Part shown: positions 46,482 to 55,258 of the stretch, in pieces
Numbering within the stretch: position 1 is the first letter of the stretch
Layout: every line of letters begins with the position of its first letter
DNA from: Chitinophagaceae bacterium UBA4857
Lineage (GTDB): Bacteria; Bacteroidota; Bacteroidia; Chitinophagales; Chitinophagaceae
Length of the DNA: 64,000 nt
Assembly (NCBI GenBank): GCA_002399735.1
Contig: DHEF01000001.1
Span: 54,934 to 118,933, forward strand
Direction of reading: 5' to 3'
Position numbers and translations under genes: made by a program
Notes under the pieces: generated by a model
Told to the model about the DNA's origin: nothing
The model's database searches: none
What the model saw: the letters and a program-made list of their open reading frames with translations, nothing else

Positions 46482-47978
46482 TTACCATGCCGGGATAACA
46501 ATTTTGGTACTTTGTACGGGGTGGTTGCTACTGTAAATACTTAACACATAGGTTCCTGATGCCAGTTTTTTTTGTTGTATGGGTAGCGCTATTTGCCTGT
46601 TGGGTAATACGTTATTTAGTTTTTGCTGCCATACCAGTATACCTTGTGCGTTATATAATTGCGCCGTTGCGTTTTGATAAAGTTGTTGTGTTTTTAACTG
46701 TATGGCTTGCTGCCGTAAAACGGTAGGAAATACCTGTAATTTATTGCTGTTGTTTTGCTTTAGTTGTATTACCTGCGAGTAGGTAATTACACCTTGTTGA
46801 TCGATAATTTTCAGTCGGTAATAACCGGCTTCGGTTTGTGCTGACTGATGTTGAAATGAAATGTTGCCATTGAATGGTACACCGTTTGAAGCAGCAATGG
46901 TTGCCGCATCAGTAAACCTTATACCATCATTACTTTGTTGAAGTTGGAAATAATTGGGGTTGCTATTCCCTGTAATAACCCAGTTAAAGTTGAATAAATT
47001 GTTTTGAGCAGTGCCTTTAAAACTTAGTAAGGTTACCGGCAGTATATAGTTGTTTTGTATATTAAAGCTAACTACATTACCACCTCCATTTTCATAATAA
47101 TCCAATACCATATCTACATTGCCGCTAAGGTTTGTGATATAGATTGTTTCGTTATAACCGTGATCCCACCATTGGTCTACTACCCAGGTACTACCGCCAT
47201 CTAAACTTAAACGATAACCATCATCGGCACCAACTACTATAGTATAACTGCCGTAGTTAAAGTTTTTACGTAAGCGGTAACGTACGCTAAAGGTTTCGGT
47301 TTGAACACTACAGCCGGTTGTAAAAAAGGTGGTGTTATCGCCACCAAAATTCTGATAGAAATTTAATGATTGCGTAATGGCACCTCGGTAATAATTAAAA
47401 TTTGTACCATCGTACACATAGCCAATCCAGCTATCGGCTGTGCCGTACGTAGTTGTATTTTCTGATCCGGCACAGGAGGATTGTATATCAAAACTTATTA
47501 TGTTATCGCCTTGGTTTTCATAATACTCTAATACCATATTGTAAGTGCCATTCAGCAAAATGGTATGTGTGGTTAGCGTATAGCTTTGGTCTCGCCAGTT
47601 ATCAATAACCCAGGTAGCACCACCATCCAGACTTAAGCGGTAGCCATCGTCGCCGCCCACTGTAATATCGTAAGTAGCATTGGTAAATGTTTTTTGTAGT
47701 TTATAACGTACCGTAAAGTAGTTGGTATTAATGGAGCAACCATTGGTGTTGTATGTTGTATTGCTGCCGCCAAAGGTTTGGTAAAAGTTAGGGTTACCGC
47801 TACTGCCTTCCGTAACATAACCTACATAGTTGGTAAAATTTGTGCTGTTGTATACATAGCCAATCCAGGTATCGTTGGCGCCGTAACTTATTTCGTCGCC
47901 GGCAGGTGCACATGGCTGTGCATGTAAAACTACGGTAGTAAGTGACACTACAGCAGCCAGTAGTAAGCGGTTATTCAT
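46482..47978 (-). CDS. Secreted protein with two PA14-like repeats and T9SS type A sorting domain
   Basis: 498 residues. Signal peptide about 1-20 (LLAAVVSLTTVVLHAQ). Two similar domains of about 140 residues (about 30-165 and 172-305), each starting WIGYVYxxTNF and containing DDGYRLSLDGG[AS]TWV; the latter motif resembles PA14 domains. A linker domain (about 312-400, LLSFKGTAQNNLFNFNW) leads to a C-terminal type A sorting domain (about 415-498: LQVFPTVLRQQ ... SGTYVLSIYSS ... STKIVIPA). Predicted to be secreted by T9SS and surface-bound or released. The two repeats arose by internal duplication. Ligand unknown. Confidence 0.85.
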   Translation of the reverse strand: MNNRLLLAAVVSLTTVVLHAQPCAPAGDEISYGANDTWIGYVYNSTNFTNYVGYVTEGSSGNPNFYQTFGGSNTTYNTNGCSINTNYFTVRYKLQKTFTNATYDITVGGDDGYRLSLDGGATWVIDNWRDQSYTLTTHTILLNGTYNMVLEYYENQGDNIISFDIQSSCAGSENTTTYGTADSWIGYVYDGTNFNYYRGAITQSLNFYQNFGGDNTTFFTTGCSVQTETFSVRYRLRKNFNYGSYTIVVGADDGYRLSLDGGSTWVVDQWWDHGYNETIYITNLSGNVDMVLDYYENGGGNVVSFNIQNNYILPVTLLSFKGTAQNNLFNFNWVITGNSNPNYFQLQQSNDGIRFTDAATIAASNGVPFNGNISFQHQSAQTEAGYYRLKIIDQQGVITYSQVIQLKQNNSNKLQVFPTVLRQQAIQLKTQQLYQNATAQLYNAQGILVWQQKLNNVLPNRQIALPIQQKKLASGTYVLSIYSSNHPVQSTKIVIPAW

Positions 47979-48168
47979 ATATTGGATATTAAGTATTTAC
48001 ACCTAAAACTAATATGAATGCGGGTTATTGCAGGCATGAACGGCTCAAAATGACTGATTTTTTGATAAATATCAATCGTTTGCGTATATTTTACACACAT
48101 ATATACAAAAAATAACAGGTGTTACTGCTAAGTAGGACTCCCAATTTTAGCCAAGTACAAAACCAGGT

Positions 48169-50814
48169 TTATTGCAATTTGTTTTTAATTTCCTGCAATT
48201 TTAATAGTGCTTCTACGGGTGTGAGGCGGTTGATATCTATACCCTCTAACATTTGGCGTATGTTGTCGAAGGTTTCGCTGTGTGCGTCGAAAATAGAGAG
48301 TTGCATTTTTGGTGCCGCCACATTTTTAATGATGTTTTTTAAATCGGTAGCAGTAGATGGGCCGTTACCGGTGTTGGTTGTACTATCGGCATCTACATGT
48401 TGGGTTTCCAACTGGGTTAAAATTTCATTTGCCCTTTGAATAAGCGAAGGAGGCATGCCGGCCATTTTTGCTACATGAATACCAAAACTATGGGTGCTAC
48501 CGCCACGGGCCAGTTTGCGTAGGAAAATAATTTTATTACCTATTTCTTTATTAGTTACGTGATAGTTTTTTACCCTTTCCAGTTTTTCTTCCAGTTCGTT
48601 TAACTCGTGGTAGTGGGTAGCAAATAAGGTTTTGGGTTGGTGCGGTGTATTGTGTAAATGTTCGGCAATGCTCCAGGCTATGGAAATACCATCGTAGGTA
48701 GATGTGCCACGGCCAATTTCGTCCAGCAATATTAAACTGCGGGCTGTAATATTATTAATAATGCTGGCCGTTTCATTCATCTCCACCATAAAGGTACTTT
48801 CGCCACCACTTAAGTTATCCGATGCGCCGACACGTGTAAAAATTTTATCGGTTAAAGAAAGCTTCGCAGCTGTTGCAGGTACAAACGAACCCATGTGTGC
48901 CATTAAGGTGATCAGCGCAGTCTGGCGTAATAAGGCCGATTTACCACTCATGTTTGGCCCGGTGAGAATAATAATTTGCTGGTCGTTTTTGTTTAACTGC
49001 AAATCGTTATGAATATAGGCTTCGCCAATGGGCAGGTTACGTTCAATAACCGGATGGCGGCCTTCCTTCACCTCCCATTCGCTGCCCTCGTGTATTACCG
49101 GTTTTTTGTATTGAAACTGTATGGCATTGTGTGCAAAACAACACAAGCAATCAATAATGGCTACAATATTACCGTTTGTCTGTATAGGAGCCAGGTATTC
49201 AAACAACTCATTTACTAATACATCAAACAACTCGGTTTCCAGTGCCAGAATTTTATCCTCGGCACCTGTAATTTTTTCTTCATATTCTTTTAGTTCCGGT
49301 GTAATATATCGTTCAGCATTGGCCAGTGTTTGTTTGCGCATCCACTCGGCAGGTACTTTGTTTTTTTGCGAGTTGGTTACTTCTAAATAATAACCAAACA
49401 CATTATTAAATCCAATTTTTAAGGATCCAATACCCGTACGTTCAGCTTCGGTTTGTTGCATTTTAGCCAGGTATTCTTTACCAGACTGTGATATGCTTCT
49501 CAACTCATCTAACTGCGCATTTACACCGGTATTAATAACACTGCCTTTGTTTACCTGTACCGGTGGATTATCTATAATTTCTTTAATAATTTTTTCGGCA
49601 ATATAGGGGCATGGGTTCAGTGCATCACCCAGTCTTTTTAAATATTCATTATTGCTTTGGCTGCAATACTCTTTCACCAGGCTTATTTGTTTTAAGCCGC
49701 GAGCCAGTTGCAATACTTCACGTGGGTTAATTTTCTTTAATGGTATTTTAGATACCAATCTTTCAATATCGCCACACTGTTTAAATGCCTGTAAAAACTG
49801 CTGCCTTAAATCGGTTTCTTTAATCAGCATTTCCACCAAATCCAACCGCTCATTAATTTTTAATAAATCCTTTAGCGGAAAAATTACCCAACGTTTTAAC
49901 AAACGGGCGCCCATTGGCGAAACCGTGTTATCCAATACGCCTAATAAGCTATGCTGTCCATCGCCTGTGCCGCCAATCAACTCCAGGTTACGTATCGTAA
50001 ACCTATCCATCCACAAAAAATCTTCCCGGTCTATACGTTGTAAAGTGGTAATGTGTTGCAGGTTGGGGTGTTCGGTATCTTTCAGGTAATGCAGTATCGA
50101 TCCGGCTGCAATCATACCGTTCGTTAAGCCCTCTATACCAAAACCTTTTAATGAGTGTGTTTGAAAATGTTTCAACAAAACATCATTAGCATAAGTATCG
50201 CTAAAAATCCACTCATCTAAAGTATAGGTATACATTTTGCCGCCAAAAATCTCCTTAAATTTTTTTTGTTGCTGGCGGGCAAAAACTACTTCGGCGGGTT
50301 TAAAGCTTTGTAATAATTTATCGGTGTATTCTCTGTCACCTTCGGCAATAAAAAATTCCCCCGTCGATATATCTAAAAAAGCCAGACCGAATTTATCATC
50401 ATCAACAAAATGTAGTGCTGCTAAAAAGTTATTGCTGTGGTGTTCCAGTAATTTATCGTTAACCGTAGTGCCGGGTGTAATCATATCGGTTACACCTCTT
50501 TTTACAACGCCTTTGGCCGTTTTCGGGTCTTCCAGTTGATCGCAAACGGCTACCCTGTAACCTGCTTTTACCAATTTATGCAAGTAAGTATCCAGAGCAT
50601 GATGCGGAAAACCGGCCAGTTCCAACGATGAGGCTGCACCGTTATTACGTTTGGTTAAAGTAATACCTAAAACCTGTGATGCGGTAATGGCATCCGGGCC
50701 AAAAGTTTCATAAAAATCTCCCACACGAAATAATAGCACAGCGTCAGGATATTTTTGCTTAATAGCCCGATGCTGCTGCATCATAGGAGTTTCTTCTGTC
50801 TTCAATTTTGCCAT
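48169..50814 (-). CDS. mutS: DNA mismatch repair protein MutS
   Basis: 881 residues from the ATG at 50814. The frame is open to an ATG at 50904, but a CATCTTTG promoter-like element lies at 50821-50828, so those upstream codons are unlikely to be transcribed. The N-terminal mismatch-reading motif is FRVGDFYETFG; Walker A is GPNMSGKSALLRQ and Walker B LILLDEIGRGTSTYDG. The Walker A sequence has Ser and Ala where GPNMGGKST is usual; the key GKS is kept. The C-terminus has the usual helix-turn-helix region. Recognises mismatches as a dimer and works with MutL, which is not in this window. Confidence 0.96.
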   Translation of the reverse strand: MAKLKTEETPMMQQHRAIKQKYPDAVLLFRVGDFYETFGPDAITASQVLGITLTKRNNGAASSLELAGFPHHALDTYLHKLVKAGYRVAVCDQLEDPKTAKGVVKRGVTDMITPGTTVNDKLLEHHSNNFLAALHFVDDDKFGLAFLDISTGEFFIAEGDREYTDKLLQSFKPAEVVFARQQQKKFKEIFGGKMYTYTLDEWIFSDTYANDVLLKHFQTHSLKGFGIEGLTNGMIAAGSILHYLKDTEHPNLQHITTLQRIDREDFLWMDRFTIRNLELIGGTGDGQHSLLGVLDNTVSPMGARLLKRWVIFPLKDLLKINERLDLVEMLIKETDLRQQFLQAFKQCGDIERLVSKIPLKKINPREVLQLARGLKQISLVKEYCSQSNNEYLKRLGDALNPCPYIAEKIIKEIIDNPPVQVNKGSVINTGVNAQLDELRSISQSGKEYLAKMQQTEAERTGIGSLKIGFNNVFGYYLEVTNSQKNKVPAEWMRKQTLANAERYITPELKEYEEKITGAEDKILALETELFDVLVNELFEYLAPIQTNGNIVAIIDCLCCFAHNAIQFQYKKPVIHEGSEWEVKEGRHPVIERNLPIGEAYIHNDLQLNKNDQQIIILTGPNMSGKSALLRQTALITLMAHMGSFVPATAAKLSLTDKIFTRVGASDNLSGGESTFMVEMNETASIINNITARSLILLDEIGRGTSTYDGISIAWSIAEHLHNTPHQPKTLFATHYHELNELEEKLERVKNYHVTNKEIGNKIIFLRKLARGGSTHSFGIHVAKMAGMPPSLIQRANEILTQLETQHVDADSTTNTGNGPSTATDLKNIIKNVAAPKMQLSIFDAHSETFDNIRQMLEGIDINRLTPVEALLKLQEIKNKLQ

Positions 50815-50820
50815 GGCAGG

Positions 50821-50828
50821 CAAAGATG
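50821..50828 (-). promoter_or_regulatory. Candidate -7 element of mutS
   Basis: Minus-strand CATCTTTG differs from TAnnTTTG at the first base only and ends 6 bases before the chosen mutS ATG. It supports the shorter start and predicts a near-leaderless mRNA. Confidence 0.4.
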
Positions 50829-50880
50829 GGGAAGAAAAAATAATTTTAAGGCCCGAAAGAATAAATTGTGAAAAAGTAGT

Positions 50881-50967
50881 GTTTCGGCAGTTCCAAAGGT
50901 TCAATGTTCCAAAAGTTCAAAGTTGTCGTAATGGCGCAGGGTTCCCTTTCTAAATACTCAATACTGT
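50881..50967 (-). repeat. R4 module attached to R1 copy 14
   Basis: TTCCAAAGGTTCAATGTTCC, GTTGTCGTAATGGCGCAGGG and TAAATACTCAATACTG. The same module in the other orientation follows R1 copies 15 and 16. Confidence 0.55.
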
Positions 50968-51101
50968 TTTTTATGTTCCCAGCTGCATTGCTACTATCAT
51001 CGTCTGTTGTGTCACTCACTTGTGCTGCAACAATTCTATTGGCCATTTTGCAGTACCCAGCATTTTAATCGGGGTGTTCGGTAATCCTATTGAGCATTAT
51101 G
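50968..51101 (+). repeat. R1 intergenic repeat, copy 14 (long)
   Basis: ATGTTCCCAGCTGCATTG, core variant GTTGTGTCACTCACTTGTGC, then two right ends in series (AACAATTCTATTGGCCA and GGTAATCCTATTGAGCA). Confidence 0.6.
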
Positions 51102-51219
51102 TAAGCGGCTGTGTTTTAGCGTAAACCACATTATCTAATTGCCAAATTGTCTAATTTGTCAATTGTCACCTGTCATCTGTCAATTGATTTCCCGAACCTT
51201 TAAACCCTGACAATTGTTG

Positions 51220-51227
51220 TACCTTTG
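51220..51227 (+). promoter_or_regulatory. Candidate -7 element of lipB
   Basis: TACCTTTG, an exact TAnnTTTG match, ends 11 bases before the lipB ATG. Confidence 0.5.
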
Positions 51228-51238
51228 CAAGCATTAAA

Positions 51239-51970
51239 ATGAAAAAGCAACAAGTTTACTTTAACGATCTGGGCAGTATGCGTTATAAAGATGCATGGGC
51301 TTATCAGGAAACTTTATTAAGCGAAAATGTACAGCTAAAATCCCTGCGGTTTGAGCAGCAAGCGAATGAGGAAGAGGCAGCAACGGCAGCAGCAAACACA
51401 AAAAATCACCTGTTATTTGTTGAGCATCCGCATGTGTACACTTTAGGTAAAAGTGGCCACATTGAAAACGTACTATTAAGTGAGGAAAACCTGGCTGCCC
51501 GTGGTATAGATTTTTTCAGAACCAATCGGGGTGGCGATATTACCTATCATGGTCCGCAACAATTAGTAGGTTATCCTATTTTAGATTTGGAAAAGTTTTA
51601 TACAGATATTGGTAAATACCTGCGCAACCTGGAAGAAGTAATTATACAAACCATTGCACATTACGGTTTAAAAGGCGAACGTTCTGCCGGTGAAACCGGT
51701 GTTTGGCTGGATCCTGATAAAATAGGCCGTGAAAGAAAAATTGCTGCCATTGGTGTACGTACCAGTAGGTGGGTAACCATGCATGGCTTTGCATTAAATG
51801 TTAATACCGATTTAGATTATTTTGGTTTTATTGTTCCCTGTGGTATTCAAAACAAGCAGGTTACTTCTATTGAAAAAGAGTTAGGCCAGCAAGTAGATAT
51901 TAATGAGGTAAAAGCATTTTTTAAAAAACACTTTGAAGATATTTTTGAGGTGGAGTTAGTTCATAGTTAA
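51239..51970 (+). CDS. lipB: Octanoyl-[acyl-carrier-protein] transferase LipB
   Basis: 243 residues. RGGDITYHGPQQLVGYPILDL (about 97-117) is the family signature. The acyl-accepting Cys is C201 in FIVPCGIQNKQVTS, and the catalytic Lys is K167 in RERKIAAIGVR. It transfers octanoyl from ACP to lipoyl domains in the cytoplasm. Residues 41-56 are an Ala/Glu-rich insertion (NEEEAATAAAN). It stands alone, flanked by repeats on both sides. Confidence 0.95.
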   Translation: MKKQQVYFNDLGSMRYKDAWAYQETLLSENVQLKSLRFEQQANEEEAATAAANTKNHLLFVEHPHVYTLGKSGHIENVLLSEENLAARGIDFFRTNRGGDITYHGPQQLVGYPILDLEKFYTDIGKYLRNLEEVIIQTIAHYGLKGERSAGETGVWLDPDKIGRERKIAAIGVRTSRWVTMHGFALNVNTDLDYFGFIVPCGIQNKQVTSIEKELGQQVDINEVKAFFKKHFEDIFEVELVHS

Positions 51971-52036
51971 TGGTTCATCGTTCATAGATAATTGCAATAA
52001 TTCAATATTTAATATTTAAGATTGAATATTTGGGTA

Positions 52037-52126
52037 TTGCAATAGGGTGAATAGAATTACTGAACGTTGAAGTGTGCGACGCAACAACAGCTGATAGTAG
52101 CAATGCAGCTGGTAACATAAAAAACA
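52037..52126 (-). repeat. R1 intergenic repeat, copy 15 (reverse)
   Basis: AGTGTGCGACGCAAC core and end GCAGCTGGTAACATAAAAAA, continuing into an R4 module. Confidence 0.6.
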
Positions 52127-52190
52127 GTATTGAGTATATAGGATTTATTACGACAACATTGAACGCTTGAACTTTCATATCCATAGTCCC
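52126..52190 (+). repeat. R4 module attached to R1 copy 15
   Basis: AGTATTGAGTATATAGGATT then TTACGACAACATTGAACGCT; shortened relative to the other R4 copies. Confidence 0.5.
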
Positions 52191-52214
52191 AAACCTTACA
52201 CCTTAAATCCTTAA

Positions 52215-52949
52215 CTAAAAGTCTTTTCTCAAAAAAAACTTATGCTTTTCAATCGTGTTGCCATCTTCAATTAATTCAAAATTGTACCAGCCCGATTTAT
52301 AAAAAACTGATTTTTCTATTTTAAAACTTTTCTCTTTCAGTTTTTTAAGTTCAAATAAAAACTCATCATCGGCCGTGTAAAATTTTATTACATATTTTTC
52401 AGTGTCATCGCCGGGTAAAGAGATTTGTATGTTACCATCTTTGCCATTTGTGTACACATATTTTGAGGGTATATATGGTGGTGGACCAGTAGGTTTGGTA
52501 ACACCCGGCAGGGGGGGCGTTACAGCTCCGGAATCAATTATACCTGGAGGAAAGTTATTGTTGTTGTTTGCATCAGTAGGCACAATGTCTTCTATCGTTT
52601 TGCCTGACGTATCTAATACAGGTCTTTTTGCATCGCTAAACATATACACACCACCAGCTAGCTGAATATACAGGCGATAAAACATTCTGTCATTCGGTGC
52701 TTTTGTATCAAGGTAACCGTTTTGTGGTGTGGTAGGGTCGGCAACGGTTAATATGGTTTTATAATTTTTTAAACTGTCAGGTGACCGCTGAATACTTATT
52801 TGTGTAATGGATTCAAAGGCGTTTGTCCAGCCCACTACTATACGGTTATTGCCTACGTTTTTTACCGAAAATTTAGGTAATGTATCCTGCCCGAAAACGC
52901 TGCTGATGGTTAGCATACTGATAAACAGTGACAAATATGTTTTATTCAT
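52215..52949 (-). CDS. Secreted protein of unknown function
   Basis: 244 residues. Signal peptide about 1-20 (LSLFISMLTISSVFGQ). The first part (about 25-105) looks like a fibronectin type III fold (VGWTNAFESITQISIQRSP). A Pro/Asn/Thr-rich linker (about 125-165) follows, then a beta-rich end (YVIKFYTADDEFLFELKK, GWYNFELIEDG). No sorting domain. A -7 element lies 41 bases upstream. Function unknown; probably periplasmic or surface-exposed. Confidence 0.75.
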   Translation of the reverse strand: MNKTYLSLFISMLTISSVFGQDTLPKFSVKNVGNNRIVVGWTNAFESITQISIQRSPDSLKNYKTILTVADPTTPQNGYLDTKAPNDRMFYRLYIQLAGGVYMFSDAKRPVLDTSGKTIEDIVPTDANNNNNFPPGIIDSGAVTPPLPGVTKPTGPPPYIPSKYVYTNGKDGNIQISLPGDDTEKYVIKFYTADDEFLFELKKLKEKSFKIEKSVFYKSGWYNFELIEDGNTIEKHKFFLRKDF

Positions 52950-52990
52950 GAAGTTGTACCTCTCTTGGTCTAAAGTTGCTTTGTTACTAA

Positions 52991-52998
52991 CAAAGATA
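52991..52998 (-). promoter_or_regulatory. Candidate promoter of the secreted protein gene
   Basis: Minus-strand TATCTTTG matches TAnnTTTG. A TTTT tetrad about 18 bases further upstream could be the -33 element (consensus TTTG). Confidence 0.45.
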
Positions 52999-53018
52999 AT
53001 ACCCGTAATGGTAAAAGT

Positions 53019-53900
53019 TTAATAGATTAACGTTCCTTTTGGCAAAGACAGGTTGCCTTGCAGTCCGCCACTATGGATTAATAATATTTTACTACCCATT
53101 GGAAAATAATTTTGTTGTACTAATGTATCAAAACCATAAAAAAGTTTACCAGTATATACAAAGTCGGTGGGAATAGCGGTTTGCCGGTACAGGTTATTCA
53201 TAAAATTTATTAATTCAGGTTTGTGTTTGGCATAACCGCCAAAATGAAACTGGTGTAAAATATTTATTGTTTCGGCAGTTGTACCGTTTAGTGCAGCCGT
53301 TTCTGCTGCAAGGCTCAAGTTATTTTTTAAACTGCTGATACCTATTACCTGTGTAGATACTGGTACAGCCTGTAACAGGCCCGCCAATGTGGTGCCGGTA
53401 CCTACAGCACAAAGCATATGGGTAAAATCTTTTCTTATACCATTCAGCATGGTAGCTGCACCCTGTGCACCTGTATGCCCGTAACCACCTTCGGCAATAC
53501 AGTAATCTGTATCGGTGCTAATGTTGGCGGGCATTATTTTTTGTGCATAATCTTCGCGGGATATAAATTGTAGTTGCATGCCCAAACTTTGGGCTTGCAA
53601 TAATGTATGCGATAGAACCGAAGGCTGCTCGCCACGAATAATACCCAAACATTGCAATCCTGCAGCTTTACAAGCCGCTGCTGTTGCTACAATATGGTTA
53701 GAAAATGCACCCCCGTAGGTAACAATGCGCTTTTTTTGTTGTTGTAATGCTTCGCTTAAATAAAACCTTAGCTTAAACCATTTGTTGCCCGAAATAACCG
53801 CATCAATAGCATCGGCACGTAATACAAATGTTTGTTTTTTGCCATCGCTGTAGTAGGGTATGGCATTTATTGCTGGTGGTGAAAATGATAACGAAAGCAT
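53019..53900 (-). CDS. PLP-dependent ACC deaminase / D-cysteine desulfhydrase-like enzyme
   Basis: 293 residues of the tryptophan-synthase-beta fold. The PLP lysine is in VISGNKWFKLRFYL, and GGAFSNHIVATAAA follows as in this family. GTGTTLAGLLQ is the phosphate-binding loop, and SGGLQGN is near the end. It is somewhat shorter than typical members. The family deaminates 1-aminocyclopropane-1-carboxylate or desulfhydrates D-cysteine; which substrate is used cannot be told. A 53-base gap separates it from the divergent nucleotidyltransferase gene. Confidence 0.82.
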   Translation of the reverse strand: MLSLSFSPPAINAIPYYSDGKKQTFVLRADAIDAVISGNKWFKLRFYLSEALQQQKKRIVTYGGAFSNHIVATAAACKAAGLQCLGIIRGEQPSVLSHTLLQAQSLGMQLQFISREDYAQKIMPANISTDTDYCIAEGGYGHTGAQGAATMLNGIRKDFTHMLCAVGTGTTLAGLLQAVPVSTQVIGISSLKNNLSLAAETAALNGTTAETINILHQFHFGGYAKHKPELINFMNNLYRQTAIPTDFVYTGKLFYGFDTLVQQNYFPMGSKILLIHSGGLQGNLSLPKGTLIY

Positions 53901-53953
53901 AAGCGGTGAAGTTCGGGTAAATTCAATTAAATTCGCAACTCAAATAACGATAT

Positions 53954-54859
53954 ATGACCCAACCTACATTGGTAATTTTAGCTGCCGGTATGGCTTCACG
54001 TTACGGTAGTATGAAACAAATACAAGGTTTTGGCCCGGGTGGCGAAACCATTATGGATTATTCTATTTATGATGCCATCCGCGCTGGTTTTGGCAAAGTC
54101 GTGTTTATCATCCGTCGCAGTTTTGCTGATGACTTTAAAGCTATTTTTGAACCTAAATTAGCGGGTAAAATTGCAATTGAATATGTGTATCAGGATATGG
54201 ATGCTTTTACGGAAGGATACCAATTTCCAGAAGAACGCACCAAGCCATGGGGTACATCGCATGCCGTACAATGTGCTAAAGATGCGGTGAACGAGCCTTT
54301 TGCCGTAATTAATGCCGATGACTTTTATGGCCAGAAAGCCTTTGAAGTAGCTGCTGATTTTTTACGTAACGATTGCAGCGAAAAAACATATGCTATTGTT
54401 GGGTACGATTTATTAAAAACATTATCGGAGCATGGTACTGTAAACCGTGGTGTTTGTGGCTTGGATGCGACGGGTAATTTAGCCACTATTACAGAACGTA
54501 TTAATATTGCTAAAAAAGGCGATAAAATATTGGTAGATGATGAACTGGAGCCTAAAGAATTGCCCTTGGATACTCGTGTGTCTATGAACTTCTGGTGTTT
54601 TGATCCATCTTTCTTTAACTATAACATGCAGTTGTTTCGTGAGTTTTTACAAAACCATGGCCAGGAATTAAAGTCTGAATTTTTTATTCCGATTGTTGCC
54701 GACCGATTTATTCAAGACGGCGGTCGTGTTGAAATTATACCAACAAGCTCATCTTGGTTTGGTGTTACTTATAAAGAAGATGCACCCTTTGTAGAAAAAA
54801 GCCTGAACGAATTAATTGAAAAAGGCGATTACCCAACTTATTTGTGGAAAGAAGCGTAA
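53954..54859 (+). CDS. NTP-transferase family nucleotidyltransferase
   Basis: 301 residues. The N-terminal LVILAAGMASRYGSMKQ is the nucleotide-binding loop of sugar-phosphate nucleotidyltransferases, with FGPGGETIMDYSIYDA after it. VINADDFYG provides the metal-binding Asp. WGTSHAVQCAKD fits the sugar-nucleotide family. Length and motifs suggest a nucleotide-sugar pyrophosphorylase, but the sugar is not identifiable. A strong terminator follows at 54923-54955. Confidence 0.82.
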   Translation: MTQPTLVILAAGMASRYGSMKQIQGFGPGGETIMDYSIYDAIRAGFGKVVFIIRRSFADDFKAIFEPKLAGKIAIEYVYQDMDAFTEGYQFPEERTKPWGTSHAVQCAKDAVNEPFAVINADDFYGQKAFEVAADFLRNDCSEKTYAIVGYDLLKTLSEHGTVNRGVCGLDATGNLATITERINIAKKGDKILVDDELEPKELPLDTRVSMNFWCFDPSFFNYNMQLFREFLQNHGQELKSEFFIPIVADRFIQDGGRVEIIPTSSSWFGVTYKEDAPFVEKSLNELIEKGDYPTYLWKEA

Positions 54860-54922
54860 GAGCAAATTAGATAATTAGTTGATTAGATAATTTGATAATG
54901 GCGGCGCTATAGAAGCGATATT

Positions 54923-54955
54923 AAAAGTCCTGTAAAAAATTACAGGACTTTTATT
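54923..54955. terminator. Intrinsic terminator after the nucleotidyltransferase gene
   Basis: A perfect 13-bp stem (54923-54935 with 54940-54952), a 4-base A loop, and T-rich sequence after. Confidence 0.85.
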
Positions 54956-54970
54956 TTATACGAGTACAAC

Positions 54971-55072
54971 TGCTCATTAGCGAACAGAACCCTGAACGGA
55001 GCCCTTCGACAAGCTCAGGATAAACTACAACAAAAGCTCAATCAAGGGAGGGGTGTTGGTAGCATAAAAAAA
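54971..55072 (-). repeat. R1 intergenic repeat, copy 16 (reverse)
   Basis: TCATTAGCGAACAG left end, a CCCTTCGACAAGCTCAGGA module at the core position, AGCTCAATCAAGGGAGGG, end GGTAGCATAAAAAAA, continuing into R4. Confidence 0.55.
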
Positions 55073-55155
55073 GTATTAAGTATTTAAAAAAGGAAACCTG
55101 CGTTGTTACGACAACCTTGAACTTTTGAACATTGAACTTCTGGAACTTCTAAATC
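55072..55155 (+). repeat. R4 module attached to R1 copy 16
   Basis: GTATTAAGTATTTAAAAAAG, then TTACGACAACCTTGAAC and ATTGAACTTCTGGAACTTCT. Confidence 0.55.
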
Positions 55156-55189
55156 AGGGCTATGCGGTTGGTAACAAAAAATTCACTAA

Positions 55190-55224
55190 AAGAAAAAGGA
55201 CTCTTAATTAAAAAAGTCCTTTTC
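55190..55224 (-). terminator. Intrinsic terminator of the protease gene
   Basis: Arms at about 55194-55202 and 55215-55223 (AAAGGACT type) followed on the minus strand by a T-rich run. It lies 35 bases past the protease stop codon. Confidence 0.7.
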
Positions 55225-55258
55225 TAAAATCTTATGTCTCAATTCTGATTTCTGCAAC

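Larger units (their letters stand above)
50829..51219. other. Gap between mutS and lipB
   Basis: Contains an R4 module (50881-50967), a long R1 copy (50968-51101) and an AT-rich TCTAATTGCCAAATTGTC-type stretch (about 51130-51190). The frame open from mutS into this region is not judged coding. Confidence 0.55.
54956..55189. other. Gap between the nucleotidyltransferase and protease terminators
   Basis: Filled by an R1 copy (54971-55072) that carries an inserted CCCTTCGACAAGCTCAGGA module, and by the R4 extension (55072-55155). No gene seen. Confidence 0.55.

Noticed and set aside
50815..50904. Longer MutS N-terminus from ATG 50904
   Set aside because: The extra 30 residues do not resemble MutS, and a promoter-like element lies inside that stretch.
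54999..55020. CCTTCGACAAGCTCAGG as a specific operator
   Set aside because: I recall this as a widespread short bacterial repeat, and a related one (GGCTGAGCCTGACGAAG) occurs at about 38563-38580; no link to a regulator is seen.
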